Assembly (NCBI GenBank): GCA_934216625.1
Contig: CAKQCC010000006.1
Location: 1-33,054, forward strand
Reading direction: 5' to 3'
Length of the DNA: 33,054 bases
From: an uncultured Lactobacillaceae bacterium
GTDB taxonomy: Bacteria > Bacillota > Bacilli > Lactobacillales > Lactobacillaceae
Below, one piece after another: positions 25,302 to 32,933 of the stretch (positions are counted from its first letter, which is position 1; each line of letters opens with the position of its first letter). Made by a program: the position numbers and the translations under genes. Under the pieces are notes generated by a model that saw only the letters and a list, made by a program, of their open reading frames with translations, was not told where the DNA came from and did not search any database.

Positions 25302-25438
25302 ATCAAGATAGCTGATCCACAGAAGCTAATGATTCATGCAGTGTTTAATTTATTCAAATTACTGTGTGGATCGAGTCGTTCGGTTAAATTGAAATTAATT
25401 TGGGTCCCCGCAGTGATTTGAAGCTGTGGGGATTTTTT
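25292..25438 (+). promoter_or_regulatory. Isoleucine-type transcription attenuator of ileS
   Basis: Segment 1 (25292-25304, CGCTGCGTAAATC, across the leader stop codon) pairs 12/13 with segment 2 (25331-25343, GATTCATGCAGTG). Segment 2 (25331-25342) also pairs 12/12, with three G-U, with segment 3 (25361-25372, ACTGTGTGGATC). The stretch 25353-25370 (TTCAAATTACTGTGTGGA) pairs 17/18 with 25405-25422 (TCCCCGCAGTGATTTGAA), the antiterminator. Terminator stem: TCCCCGCAG (25405-25413) with CTGTGGGGA (25424-25432), then T6. Segment 2, segment 3 and terminator motifs are shared with the Leu and Val/Ile/Leu permease attenuators. No T-box AGGGTGGNACCGCG motif is visible. Confidence 0.82.
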
Positions 25439-25461
25439 GATACTAAAAGGGGATTTACAAT

Positions 25462-28275
25462 TTGCGAGTTAAAGATACGTTAAATTTAGGCCGCACCAAG
25501 TTTAAGATGCGCGGCAGCCTGCCAACTAAAGAAGGCCCGCGTGAAAAAGTTTGGCTGAAGAATCACGTTTATGAACAGCGGCAAAAGCTGAACCAGGGCA
25601 AGCCAACGTTCGTTTTACATGACGGCCCGCCTTACGCGAACGGTGATATTCATATGGGCCACGCGATGAACAAGATTTCAAAGGACATGATCGTTCGTTA
25701 TAAGTCGATGAACGGTTATCGCGCTCCGTACGTTCCTGGCTGGGATACCCATGGTTTACCGATTGAAGAAAAGTTGACCAAGGCCGGTTACAACCGGAAG
25801 AAAATGTCGACCAACGCGTTCCGAAAGTTATGCCATGATTACGCCGTTAAAGAAGTCAAACGTCAGAAAAAGGAATTCATGCGTTTGGGCGTCATGGCGG
25901 ATTGGCGGCACCCGTACCTGACTCTGCACCCGAAGTTCGAAGCGGCCGAAATTCGCGTCTTCGGCAAAATGGCCGAGAAGGGTTTAATTTACCGGGGCCG
26001 GAAACCAGTTCTCTGGTCATGGTCTTCCGAGTCCGCATTGGCCGAAGCCGAAGTTGAATATCATAAGGTTACGTCACCGACCGCTTTCTATGCCGAAAAG
26101 GTGATTGACGGCAAGGGCGTTCTTGATGATTCTAATACTTACATGGTGGTGTGGACTACAACCCCGTGGACGATTCCCGCTTCTGAGGGCATTACCGTCA
26201 ACCCACGGTTCGATTACTCAGTTGTGACTGTCGACGGTGATTCTCGCCACTTCGTAGTCGGCACCCAGCGGTTAAATCGGGTTGCTGAATTAATCGGCTG
26301 GAAACACGTCAAAACTTTAAAGACGGTTAAGGGTAATCAGCTGGACCGGATTGTTGCTGCTCACCCGTTCATGCCGAACCGTAAGTTGCTAACCATGTGC
26401 GCTAACTTCGTGACGACCGATTCCGGAACTGAATTGGTCCACACGGCACCGGGCTTAGGCGAAGATGATTATAACGTTGGCCGTAAGTATCACTTGCCGA
26501 TTCTGGTTCACATCAACGCTCAGGGTTACTTAACCGACAAAGCTGGTAAAGACTTTGCGGGCCTATTCTACGAAAAAGCCAACCGGGTCGCTTTAGATAA
26601 GTTGAAACAAAATCACGCGCTGCTGAAGTTCATGCCGTACAAGCATGATTACCCGTTCGACTGGCGAACCAAGAAACCGGTGGTTTACCGGGCCACACCG
26701 CAGTGGTTCGCGTCGGTTGATAAGATTAAGCCGGACATTTTAAAGAACGTTAATCAAGTTAAGTACTTCCCGAGCTGGGGCAAGAAACGCTTGCACAACA
26801 TGATTGCCGCCCGTGGTGACTGGGTAATTTCCAGACAACGGGTTTGGGGCGTTCCGCTCCCGATCTTCTATGCCGAAGACGGCACCCCGATTATTACTAA
26901 GACCACCATTAATCACGTTGCTGACCTGGTGGCCAAGTACGGATCTGATGTTTGGTTCGAAAAGTCAGCGAAAGAGTTACTGCCGAAGGGATACACCAAT
27001 TCGCATTCTCCACACGGCAAGTTTACTAAAGAAACTGACATCATGGACGTTTGGTTCGATTCCGGCTCTTCTCATCAGGGAGTTTTGGCCGAACGCAAAG
27101 ATTTGACTTATCCGGCTGATCTTTACTTAGAAGGTTCTGATCAATACCGGGGCTGGTTCAATTCCAGTATTATCACCAGTACGGCTTACGCTAATTGTTC
27201 TCCGTATAAGCAGTTAGTGTCGCAAGGTTTCGTGCTTGATAAGCACGGCCGGAAAATGAGTAAATCGATCGGTAACACGATCGCACCGAGCCAGGTCATC
27301 AAACGTTTAGGTGCTGAAGTGGTCCGTTTGTGGGTCGCTTCGGTTGATACTTCGGCCGACGTTCGGGCTTCAATGGGTGGCTTCACTAAGGTTGCTAGCC
27401 GCTACAAGAAGATTCGGAATACCTTGCGTTACATGCTATCGAACGTGACCGATTTCAATCCAAAACAAAATTCGGTTAGTTTTGACCAGCTGGGTTCTTT
27501 AGACCGCTACATGTTGATTGATTACAACCAATTCGTAAAGGCGGTTAAAACTGCTTACGATCATTATGATACTTTGAGTGTTTATAAACGGTTGATGAGC
27601 TTCGTTAGCGATGATTTGTCGGCCTTTTACATGAACGTTGCGAAGGATATTCTGTATATCGATCCGAAAAACAGTCAATCCCGCCGAGCAATGCAGACCG
27701 TAATTTACCGAATCCTGGTTGGCTTGACGAAGCTCTTGACGCCAGTCCTGCCACACACGACCGAAGAACTATGGCCGTTCTTAAAGGAACCCGAAAAGTT
27801 TGCGGCTTTATCAGAAATGCCAAAAGTTAAAGATTACAGCAAATTTGCTGACTTCACGAGTCACTGGACCCAATTCATGCGCGGAATTCGGTCTGACGTC
27901 CTGAAGTCACTTGAAAAAGCCCGGGACGCTAAAGTGATCAGCAAGCCGTCAACTGCCGGCTTGACACTTTACCTGAATTCGAAGGATCAGGCCTTGCTGA
28001 AATCATTGAACGCTAACGTTCGTCAAGTCTTGATGGTTTCTCAGTTACAGGTTAAACCACTTAGTCAAGCTCCCGACGATGCTGATCATTATGGTGATTC
28101 AGTTGCCATTCAGGTCACGAAAGCACAGGGTCAAACTTGCCGGCGTTGCCGAATGGTTAAAACCGACGTGGGGAGCGATCCTGATTATCCGGCATTTTGT
28201 GGCCGGTGTGCTCGGATCGTCCGCAAACATTTTCCGGAAACCGCTAAGAACGGTTTTGATGATTTGAAAAAATAA
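25462..28275 (+). CDS. ileS: Isoleucyl-tRNA synthetase
   Basis: A 937-residue class Ia synthetase that charges tRNA-Ile. The HIGH motif is HMGH (64-67, in [13 protein letters not shown]) and the KMSKS motif is intact (598-602). An editing CP1 domain lies between, with [15 protein letters not shown]. The C-terminal zinc knuckle is visible (CRRCRMV, then CGRCARIV). Length is typical of the bacterial type. The start is TTG 25462, preceded by AAGGGG at 9 nt. Its promoter is a perfect consensus, and an Ile-rich leader peptide and attenuator lie between promoter and gene. In most Firmicutes ileS is T-box controlled, which is not seen here. A terminator follows at 28306. Confidence 0.98.
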   Translation: MRVKDTLNLGRTKFKMRGSLPTKEGPREKVWLKNHVYEQRQKLNQGKPTFVLHDGPPYANGDIHMGHAMNKISKDMIVRYKSMNGYRAPYVPGWDTHGLPIEEKLTKAGYNRKKMSTNAFRKLCHDYAVKEVKRQKKEFMRLGVMADWRHPYLTLHPKFEAAEIRVFGKMAEKGLIYRGRKPVLWSWSSESALAEAEVEYHKVTSPTAFYAEKVIDGKGVLDDSNTYMVVWTTTPWTIPASEGITVNPRFDYSVVTVDGDSRHFVVGTQRLNRVAELIGWKHVKTLKTVKGNQLDRIVAAHPFMPNRKLLTMCANFVTTDSGTELVHTAPGLGEDDYNVGRKYHLPILVHINAQGYLTDKAGKDFAGLFYEKANRVALDKLKQNHALLKFMPYKHDYPFDWRTKKPVVYRATPQWFASVDKIKPDILKNVNQVKYFPSWGKKRLHNMIAARGDWVISRQRVWGVPLPIFYAEDGTPIITKTTINHVADLVAKYGSDVWFEKSAKELLPKGYTNSHSPHGKFTKETDIMDVWFDSGSSHQGVLAERKDLTYPADLYLEGSDQYRGWFNSSIITSTAYANCSPYKQLVSQGFVLDKHGRKMSKSIGNTIAPSQVIKRLGAEVVRLWVASVDTSADVRASMGGFTKVASRYKKIRNTLRYMLSNVTDFNPKQNSVSFDQLGSLDRYMLIDYNQFVKAVKTAYDHYDTLSVYKRLMSFVSDDLSAFYMNVAKDILYIDPKNSQSRRAMQTVIYRILVGLTKLLTPVLPHTTEELWPFLKEPEKFAALSEMPKVKDYSKFADFTSHWTQFMRGIRSDVLKSLEKARDAKVISKPSTAGLTLYLNSKDQALLKSLNANVRQVLMVSQLQVKPLSQAPDDADHYGDSVAIQVTKAQGQTCRRCRMVKTDVGSDPDYPAFCGRCARIVRKHFPETAKNGFDDLKK

Positions 28276-28305
28276 CCGAATTTAAAAATAGTTATAATTT
28301 TGATG

Positions 28306-28340
28306 ATCTTCGTGGCGGTTAATTGTCATGAAGATTTTTG
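28306..28340 (+). terminator. Intrinsic terminator of ileS
   Basis: ATCTTCGTG (28306-28314) pairs with CATGAAGAT (28327-28335), one G-U, with a T5 run. Confidence 0.85.
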
Positions 28341-28356
28341 TTTATCGGGTTGATTC

Positions 28357-28385
28357 TTGGGATTATTACTGAATGTAGTTATAAT
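28357..28385 (+). promoter_or_regulatory. Promoter of the ECF transporter operon
   Basis: TTGGGA (28357-28362), 17-nt spacer, TATAAT (28380-28385). The predicted 5' leader is only about 25-30 nt, too short for a thiamine pyrophosphate riboswitch. Confidence 0.7.
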
Positions 28386-28417
28386 TTAGGTAAATTTGTT
28401 CCTTAGAGGGTGAAATT

Positions 28418-28987
28418 TTGAAAAGGGTTTATAGCCTTAGAAACATTATTTTGATTGCGTTAATTTCAATTTTTTGTGGATTAATTTTCTTAGGTATTGG
28501 TTACCTGCGGGATGATGTTTTAATCCCGTTCTCACTGGTTATCAGCACTAGGGAACTAAATTTCTTCCCGACCGCAAATGCGGTAGCTCAAGGTCCATGG
28601 GTCTTAGGTGCAGCATTAGTCGGGGATCTTTTCAGGGCTCCCGGTTCAGCACTGTTGGGCCAAGCCGTTAGTTCCGTGGTTGAATGCTTCATCGGCGGCG
28701 TTAGCGGGATTCGCGGAATGCTAAGTGGCATCTTAGAAGGTTTGGGGACCGAAGCCGGTTTCGCGTGTTCTAAGTACCGGCATTACACTCTAAAATCATT
28801 CGTACTGGGCAGCTTCTTTACGACCTTGATTACGTTTGCTTACGATGTGATTACGAAGGGGTATTTTAAATTCTCTTTACTTTCGTTAATCATCGCGTTC
28901 GTGGTTCAGTTCGCCTCGATCTTTTTGATTTCCTATAATTTAACCCAAGCAATTCGTGGTTACTTGAAACGAAGCCAAATCTTATGA
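28418..28987 (+). CDS. ykoE: ECF transporter S component, YkoE-like
   Basis: A 189-residue membrane protein with five or six hydrophobic segments (first: IILIALISIFCGLIFLGIG, about 10-28), and the YkoE signature QGPWVLGAALVGDLFRAPGSALLGQ. YkoE is the substrate-binding subunit of a thiamine- or hydroxymethylpyrimidine-type ECF importer; this fits a cell that needs ThDP for phosphoketolase. The start is TTG 28418 behind GAGGGTGA. Its stop overlaps the ATPase start (ATGA), a tight operon. Substrate is inferred from family. Confidence 0.82.
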   Translation: MKRVYSLRNIILIALISIFCGLIFLGIGYLRDDVLIPFSLVISTRELNFFPTANAVAQGPWVLGAALVGDLFRAPGSALLGQAVSSVVECFIGGVSGIRGMLSGILEGLGTEAGFACSKYRHYTLKSFVLGSFFTTLITFAYDVITKGYFKFSLLSLIIAFVVQFASIFLISYNLTQAIRGYLKRSQIL

Positions 28988-30369
28988 AATTGGTTACTTT
29001 AAGGCACCTGACGTTTAGGTACGCTCACCGACCGCCACTGTTAAATAACGTTAACGCTAGTTTTCGTTCTGGTCAGCTGACTTTGATTACCGGACTTTCG
29101 GGGGTTGGCAAGTCAACACTCCTTGAATTGATGGCCGGGTTTTATCCCGAATTTATTTCCGGAAAAATGACTGGTCAGATTATGTACGGTCATCATCGGT
29201 TACCCGAAATTCCCAAATTTAAGTTAAGTAATTGCGTTGCGATGTTGTTCCAAAACCCTAATTTCCAATTCACCATGAAAACCGTTCGCGAGGAATTGAT
29301 TTTTACTTTAGAGAATCGTTGCGTCCCGGCGAATCAAATTAAAGCAACCTTACGACCGATACTTGCTAGGGCTCGCCTAACTGATTTAGCTGACCGAAAA
29401 ATTACCACGTTATCCGGTGGCGAGAAACAACGAATTGCCTTGGCAATTGTAATGGCGATTCACTCTTCCGTGATTTTGCTGGACGAGCCGTTTGCAAACG
29501 TCGATCGACGGTCGCGAATCCAGATCATGAAGCAGCTGGTTAAACTAAAGCACGCTGGCAAAATTATAATTATCGTGGATCATGATTTAACCGGTTACGA
29601 TTCACTAGTTGATCAGTTGCTGATTTTACGGAACGGTCGACTGGTTCAAACTAATTTTAATGCCGTTCGTCAGCCAATTTCTCGTTATCACTGGCGGCTT
29701 CCCGATCCGCAAGCCCGTCCCGTTTTTAGATTTCGTGATTTGGTTTTAGGGTACCGGAAACCGTTAGTTAAAGTTGCTGATTTTAAATTCTATCTCCACC
29801 ACGTCACTTTGATTACGGGAGCCAACGGGAGCGGTAAATCAACGCTGTTTAAAGCAATGGTTAAATTACTGCGTTATCGGGGTCGAATTGAGTATTTAGG
29901 CAGGTCAATTAACCAAATCAGGCCACGTCAATACTATCGGCACGTTAACCTGGTTTTTCAAAACTCGGTTGACCAGTTCCTGCAAATTACCGTAAAAGGG
30001 GATTTAGAACAAACGCTTCAACACGCTGTTCGTCGAATTTATTCGAAACGTGATCTGCAACGCTGGCTAGTGAAAACTCACCTGGCGAGTCACTTGAATC
30101 AAGTTATTTACACGCTGAGCGGTGGCCAGCAGAAAGCGCTTCAGATTATCGAAGCACTGCTGATTGGCGCTCCCGTGATTTTGCTGGACGAACCGTTTCA
30201 AAGCCTTGACCATTCGCTGATTCGGTTCTTTAAGCAGCTGTTGAAAAATGCGGTTAGTCACCATTCCTTTACTTTCCTGATCATTAGCCACCAAATTAAC
30301 GGACTCGCCGATTTGTTTGATTATCACGTTAATCTAGCGGCTCGTCATTTGAATTATAAGGAGCGGTAA
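28984..30369 (+). CDS. ykoD: ECF transporter fused double ATPase, YkoD-like
   Basis: A 461-residue protein with two ABC ATPase domains in one chain. Domain 1: Walker A GLSGVGKST (K43), signature LSGGE (143-147), Walker B ILLDEP (D167/E168). Domain 2: Walker A GANGSGKST (K285), signature LSGGQ (378-382), Walker B ILLDEP (D402/E403). Both sites look complete. The fused arrangement is that of YkoD/EcfAA'. It overlaps ykoE by 4 nt and precedes the transmembrane T component by 5 nt, completing an ECF module (S-A-A'-T). Confidence 0.93.
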   Translation: MKLVTLRHLTFRYAHRPPLLNNVNASFRSGQLTLITGLSGVGKSTLLELMAGFYPEFISGKMTGQIMYGHHRLPEIPKFKLSNCVAMLFQNPNFQFTMKTVREELIFTLENRCVPANQIKATLRPILARARLTDLADRKITTLSGGEKQRIALAIVMAIHSSVILLDEPFANVDRRSRIQIMKQLVKLKHAGKIIIIVDHDLTGYDSLVDQLLILRNGRLVQTNFNAVRQPISRYHWRLPDPQARPVFRFRDLVLGYRKPLVKVADFKFYLHHVTLITGANGSGKSTLFKAMVKLLRYRGRIEYLGRSINQIRPRQYYRHVNLVFQNSVDQFLQITVKGDLEQTLQHAVRRIYSKRDLQRWLVKTHLASHLNQVIYTLSGGQQKALQIIEALLIGAPVILLDEPFQSLDHSLIRFFKQLLKNAVSHHSFTFLIISHQINGLADLFDYHVNLAARHLNYKER

Positions 30370-30374
30370 ACAAG

Positions 30375-31016
30375 ATGAATCCGGTTGTTAAGTTAGCACT
30401 GGCCCTAGTTTTGGGACTAGAGATTTCGGTAATCGCAGACCTTCGGCTGAATTTGGTTTTAATCGTTTTCAGTTTAATTTATCTGGGGTTAAAGCGAGCA
30501 ACTTTGAAACAGTTTCTGGCTTTGGGGTTAGTTCCGTTAATTCCCGCGACGGGATTGCTGCTGTCCCAAGTTATGTACGGTGCGGGTTGGCAATTCGGGT
30601 TAGTAATTTTTACCCGGATTTACGCTTACCTTGCGATCGGGATTGACCTAAAAATTTCAGAGACGGCTATTCGAATGGCGAGTGCGCTAGAACAGGATTG
30701 TCGAGTCCCGACTAAATTTGTCTTCGGCGTGTTGGGAGCGATGAACCTGATCCCCGAAATTAAAACTCAGTTAAAAATTATTAAAGCAGCGGCCCGAATG
30801 CGCGAAATTCGGTTAGGGTGGTTTTCACCCGTTCTTTATTTTAAGGCGATTTTAGCGGCCATTCGCTGGGCAAACTGGCTTTCGATGGCCATGATTTCAC
30901 ACGGCTTCGTGGTTGACCACCGCCGGACTCATTATCATCGTTTCAGGATTAAAACTGGTGATTGGGTAGGGGCAACCGGAATTCTGGTAATCATTCAATT
31001 TCTAACCTGGCTGTAA
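30375..31016 (+). CDS. ykoC: ECF transporter T component, YkoC-like
   Basis: A 213-residue membrane protein, the energy-coupling T subunit that links S and ATPases. Several hydrophobic segments, and AAARMREIRLGW near 144-155, the arginine-rich coupling helix motif (ARxRExR-like) of the family. GAGCGG precedes ATG 30375. It is the last gene of the three-gene unit. An imperfect inverted repeat 15-35 nt downstream overlaps the next promoter's -35 box; there is no strong terminator, so some transcripts may read into the permease leader. Confidence 0.85.
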   Translation: MNPVVKLALALVLGLEISVIADLRLNLVLIVFSLIYLGLKRATLKQFLALGLVPLIPATGLLLSQVMYGAGWQFGLVIFTRIYAYLAIGIDLKISETAIRMASALEQDCRVPTKFVFGVLGAMNLIPEIKTQLKIIKAAARMREIRLGWFSPVLYFKAILAAIRWANWLSMAMISHGFVVDHRRTHYHRFRIKTGDWVGATGILVIIQFLTWL

Positions 31017-31032
31017 AATTTTAAGTTAGGCC

Positions 31033-31061
31033 TTGACTTTTAATTAGTCAGGATTTACAAC
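31033..31061 (+). promoter_or_regulatory. Promoter of the Val/Ile/Leu leader/permease
   Basis: TTGACT (31033-31038), a 17-nt spacer and TACAAC (31056-31061): good -35, weaker -10. Confidence 0.55.
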
Positions 31062-31092
31062 TAAATTGAATTAATTAATCGAGGTTTGCAGT

Positions 31093-31206
31093 ATGTTGAT
31101 GAATGAATATCTTTTAAATCAACGTTCTAAAACACTCCTGGGCTATTTAATTGCAGTGATTTTGGTCATTTTGGTCGTCGTCCTTATGATTAAAATCACT
31201 GCATAA
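31093..31206 (+). CDS. Val/Ile/Leu-rich leader peptide (37 aa)
   Basis: A short ORF from ATG 31093 to TAA 31206 with GAGG 8 nt upstream. Residues 19-31 read LIAVILVILVVVL: twelve of thirteen are branched-chain, including three consecutive Val (GTC). The tail is MIKITA, like the RVAA end of the ileS leader. It is followed by the third copy of the shared attenuator and by the second permease. It fits a sensor of charged tRNA-Val, -Ile and -Leu together. As with the others, a hydrophobic small protein is the alternative, considered less likely on position and the pairing architecture. Confidence 0.85.
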   Translation: MLMNEYLLNQRSKTLLGYLIAVILVILVVVLMIKITA

Positions 31207-31353
31207 ACCGAGGTGCGTTTTCGTACTGCAAAAACAATGGTTCATACAGTGAATTCAAATAACTGTGTGGATCATAATCGTTAAGCAATTAACGAATTCA
31301 ATTTGGAGAATTAAGATCCTCACAGTTATTTCAAAGAACTGTGAGGATTTTTT
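31197..31353 (+). promoter_or_regulatory. Branched-chain transcription attenuator upstream of the second permease
   Basis: Segment 1 (31197-31209, CACTGCATAAACC, across the leader stop) pairs 11/13 with segment 2 (31239-31251, GGTTCATACAGTG). Segment 2 (31239-31250) pairs 12/12, three G-U, with segment 3 (31262-31273, ACTGTGTGGATC). The stretch AAATAACTGTGTGGATC (31257-31273) pairs 16/17 with the terminator 5' arm and loop (31315-31331). Terminator: ATCCTCACAGTT (31316-31327) with AACTGTGAGGAT (31337-31348), perfect, then a T run. Segments 2-4 are nearly identical in sequence to those before the leucine-type permease and closely similar before ileS. Confidence 0.83.
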
Positions 31354-31379
31354 AGTACCTGATTTGGAGGAATGATTGG

Positions 31380-32717
31380 ATGAGTCATAGTCATAAGATT
31401 AATACGTTAGAAGCGTTTGCGTTATCGCTGGCCACGATGGCGCCGACCGGTTCAATGGCTGGTAATACCGGCCCCGGAGCTAAATTTGCCGGAATTAACC
31501 TGCCAATTTCGTTCCTGGTCGCGGCAATTGCGATGTTGCTGGTGGCGTGCGGCTTTTACGAAATGTCAAAACGAATCGCGGCCGACGGTTCTGTTTACGC
31601 CTACAACCGAGAAAGTTTGGGTGAACACTGGGGCTTCGTGTCCGGTTGGATCATCGTGCTCGGTTATCTAATGTTTACCGTTGCGATGACCTCACTTTCC
31701 GGAACTTACGCTTCATTAATTTTAAAAAATTTGGGGTTCAGAATTTCACCGGTTTGGTTGGGCTTCGTCCTGCTGCTAATCATTTGGCTCGTTGTTAGCC
31801 ATGGTATTAAAATCACCAGTAACGTTTCATTAGTGACCGAAGTAATTTCGTTGTTAGTATTACTGATTTTGAGCCTGACCGTCCTTGGTAAGGGTGGTGC
31901 CAGTGGTGTTAATTTAAAACCGTTCGTTCCCCACACTAGTTTGTCGGGAATCGGTAACGGAGTGGTTTACACCGTGCTGTGCTTTGTGGGCTTTGAAGTG
32001 GCCTGCACCGTGGCAACCCGAACCAAGAATCCGAAGCATTCGATTCCGCTAGCGCTATTATTGACGATCATCGGTGGTGCAGTCATCTTCGTGTTCGTTA
32101 GTTACGCGATTGTGATTGGCTTCGGAATTAATCACATGAGAGCACTGGCCAGTTCTCAAGCTCCGTTAGATGTTTTAGCTGACCGGTTCATGGGTCCCGG
32201 GATGGCGACCGTGATTGACCTGGCAATTTTTTTAAGTGCCTTTGGGGCCACGATCTGTATGGCGAACGCCTCTTCTTACATGATCTATGCGTTTGGTGAA
32301 AAAGGATACCTGCCGAAAACGATTGGGAAGTTTGATTATCAACATAACGCACCCCGGAGCGCCGTAAATTCGATTTTGGGGATTGGTTTAATTTTATACT
32401 TGTTAGTTGCGGTGCCAGCTGGAGTCAACACCAGTTATTTAGATTACATCACGATGGGCGCGCTTTGTATGATTGTGATTTATATCCTGTCGTGCGTGAG
32501 TTCATTTGTGTTCTTCAAAAAGCACCACGAAATTCACCACTCGTTCTTTAAACACGACTTGGCGCCGGTCTTGGGATTCATAGTGTTATTATTCCCGCTG
32601 GCTTCCAATATCTACCCAGTTCCCGCATTTCCGCTGAATCTCTTTCCGTACGCAATATTGATTTGGGCGGTGATCGGGTACTTGATTAGCGTTCGTCGAA
32701 CTAAAAATAAAGATTAA
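31380..32717 (+). CDS. APC-superfamily amino-acid permease (probable branched-chain; paralog of the gene at 8472)
   Basis: A 445-residue transporter with about twelve hydrophobic segments and the same motifs as its paralog: LATMAPTGSMAGNTGP, FYEMSKRIAADGSVYAYNRESLG, GFEVACTVATRTKNPKHSIP. Identity to the 8472 permease is high throughout. GGAGG lies 9 nt before ATG 31380. It is expressed behind a Val/Ile/Leu-rich leader peptide, so the import of valine, isoleucine and leucine is the likely role; this is inference from regulation. The two permeases with homologous attenuators but different sensor codons suggest duplication of the whole leader-gene unit followed by specialisation. Confidence 0.87.
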   Translation: MSHSHKINTLEAFALSLATMAPTGSMAGNTGPGAKFAGINLPISFLVAAIAMLLVACGFYEMSKRIAADGSVYAYNRESLGEHWGFVSGWIIVLGYLMFTVAMTSLSGTYASLILKNLGFRISPVWLGFVLLLIIWLVVSHGIKITSNVSLVTEVISLLVLLILSLTVLGKGGASGVNLKPFVPHTSLSGIGNGVVYTVLCFVGFEVACTVATRTKNPKHSIPLALLLTIIGGAVIFVFVSYAIVIGFGINHMRALASSQAPLDVLADRFMGPGMATVIDLAIFLSAFGATICMANASSYMIYAFGEKGYLPKTIGKFDYQHNAPRSAVNSILGIGLILYLLVAVPAGVNTSYLDYITMGALCMIVIYILSCVSSFVFFKKHHEIHHSFFKHDLAPVLGFIVLLFPLASNIYPVPAFPLNLFPYAILIWAVIGYLISVRRTKNKD

Positions 32718-32796
32718 AAAAGGGTTGATTAAACATCAAGAACACACCGCTGATTGATGGTGTTGTAATAAAAAGGTTAACTGATAATTTGGCTTT

Positions 32797-32839
32797 GGTT
32801 AGTCCGGACCAGTCTGGTCTTTACGCCTGCGGACCGATT
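32797..32839 (+). other. Structured 3' untranslated element
   Basis: Between the permease and its terminator there is a nested hairpin: an outer stem GGTTAGTCCG (32797-32806) with CGGACCGATT (32830-32839), 9 of 10 pairs with three G-U, enclosing GACCA gtc TGGTC (32807-32819). No coding ORF is supported here. It may be a small RNA, a processing site or a remnant of a lost attenuator. Confidence 0.4.
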
Positions 32840-32882
32840 AATCATTTTGTTAAGTGACGTTTAGCTTCCTTACCCAAAAATT

Positions 32883-32916
32883 AATCCCCACGATTTTTTG
32901 ATCGTGAGGATTTTTT
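32883..32916. terminator. Terminator between the permease and the window-end gene
   Basis: AATCCCCACGAT (32883-32894) pairs with ATCGTGAGGATT (32901-32912), one C-A mismatch, and T6. It has the same AATCCCC...GAGGATT ends and mismatch as the attenuator before the aminotransferase. It likely serves both convergent genes. Confidence 0.85.
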
Positions 32917-32933
32917 GTTTAATTAATTTTGAT

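Noticed and set aside
25177..25461. T-box riboswitch before ileS
   Set aside because: No AGGGTGGNACCGCG motif or specifier-loop layout could be found, whereas a complete leader-peptide attenuator is present.
25212..31206. The small hydrophobic ORFs as type I toxins (Fst-like)
   Set aside because: They are followed by competing hairpins and structural genes of matching amino-acid function, and two (Leu, aromatic) are not membrane-like. No antisense antitoxin promoter pattern is evident.
2243..31936. Many 60-100-codon ORFs opposite or out of frame with the genes
   Set aside because: They overlap well-supported genes, lack ribosome binding sites and show no recognisable motifs.
32781..32856. 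A short TTG-started leader ORF after the second permease
   Set aside because: No amino-acid enrichment, no good ribosome binding spacing and no downstream gene on the same strand.
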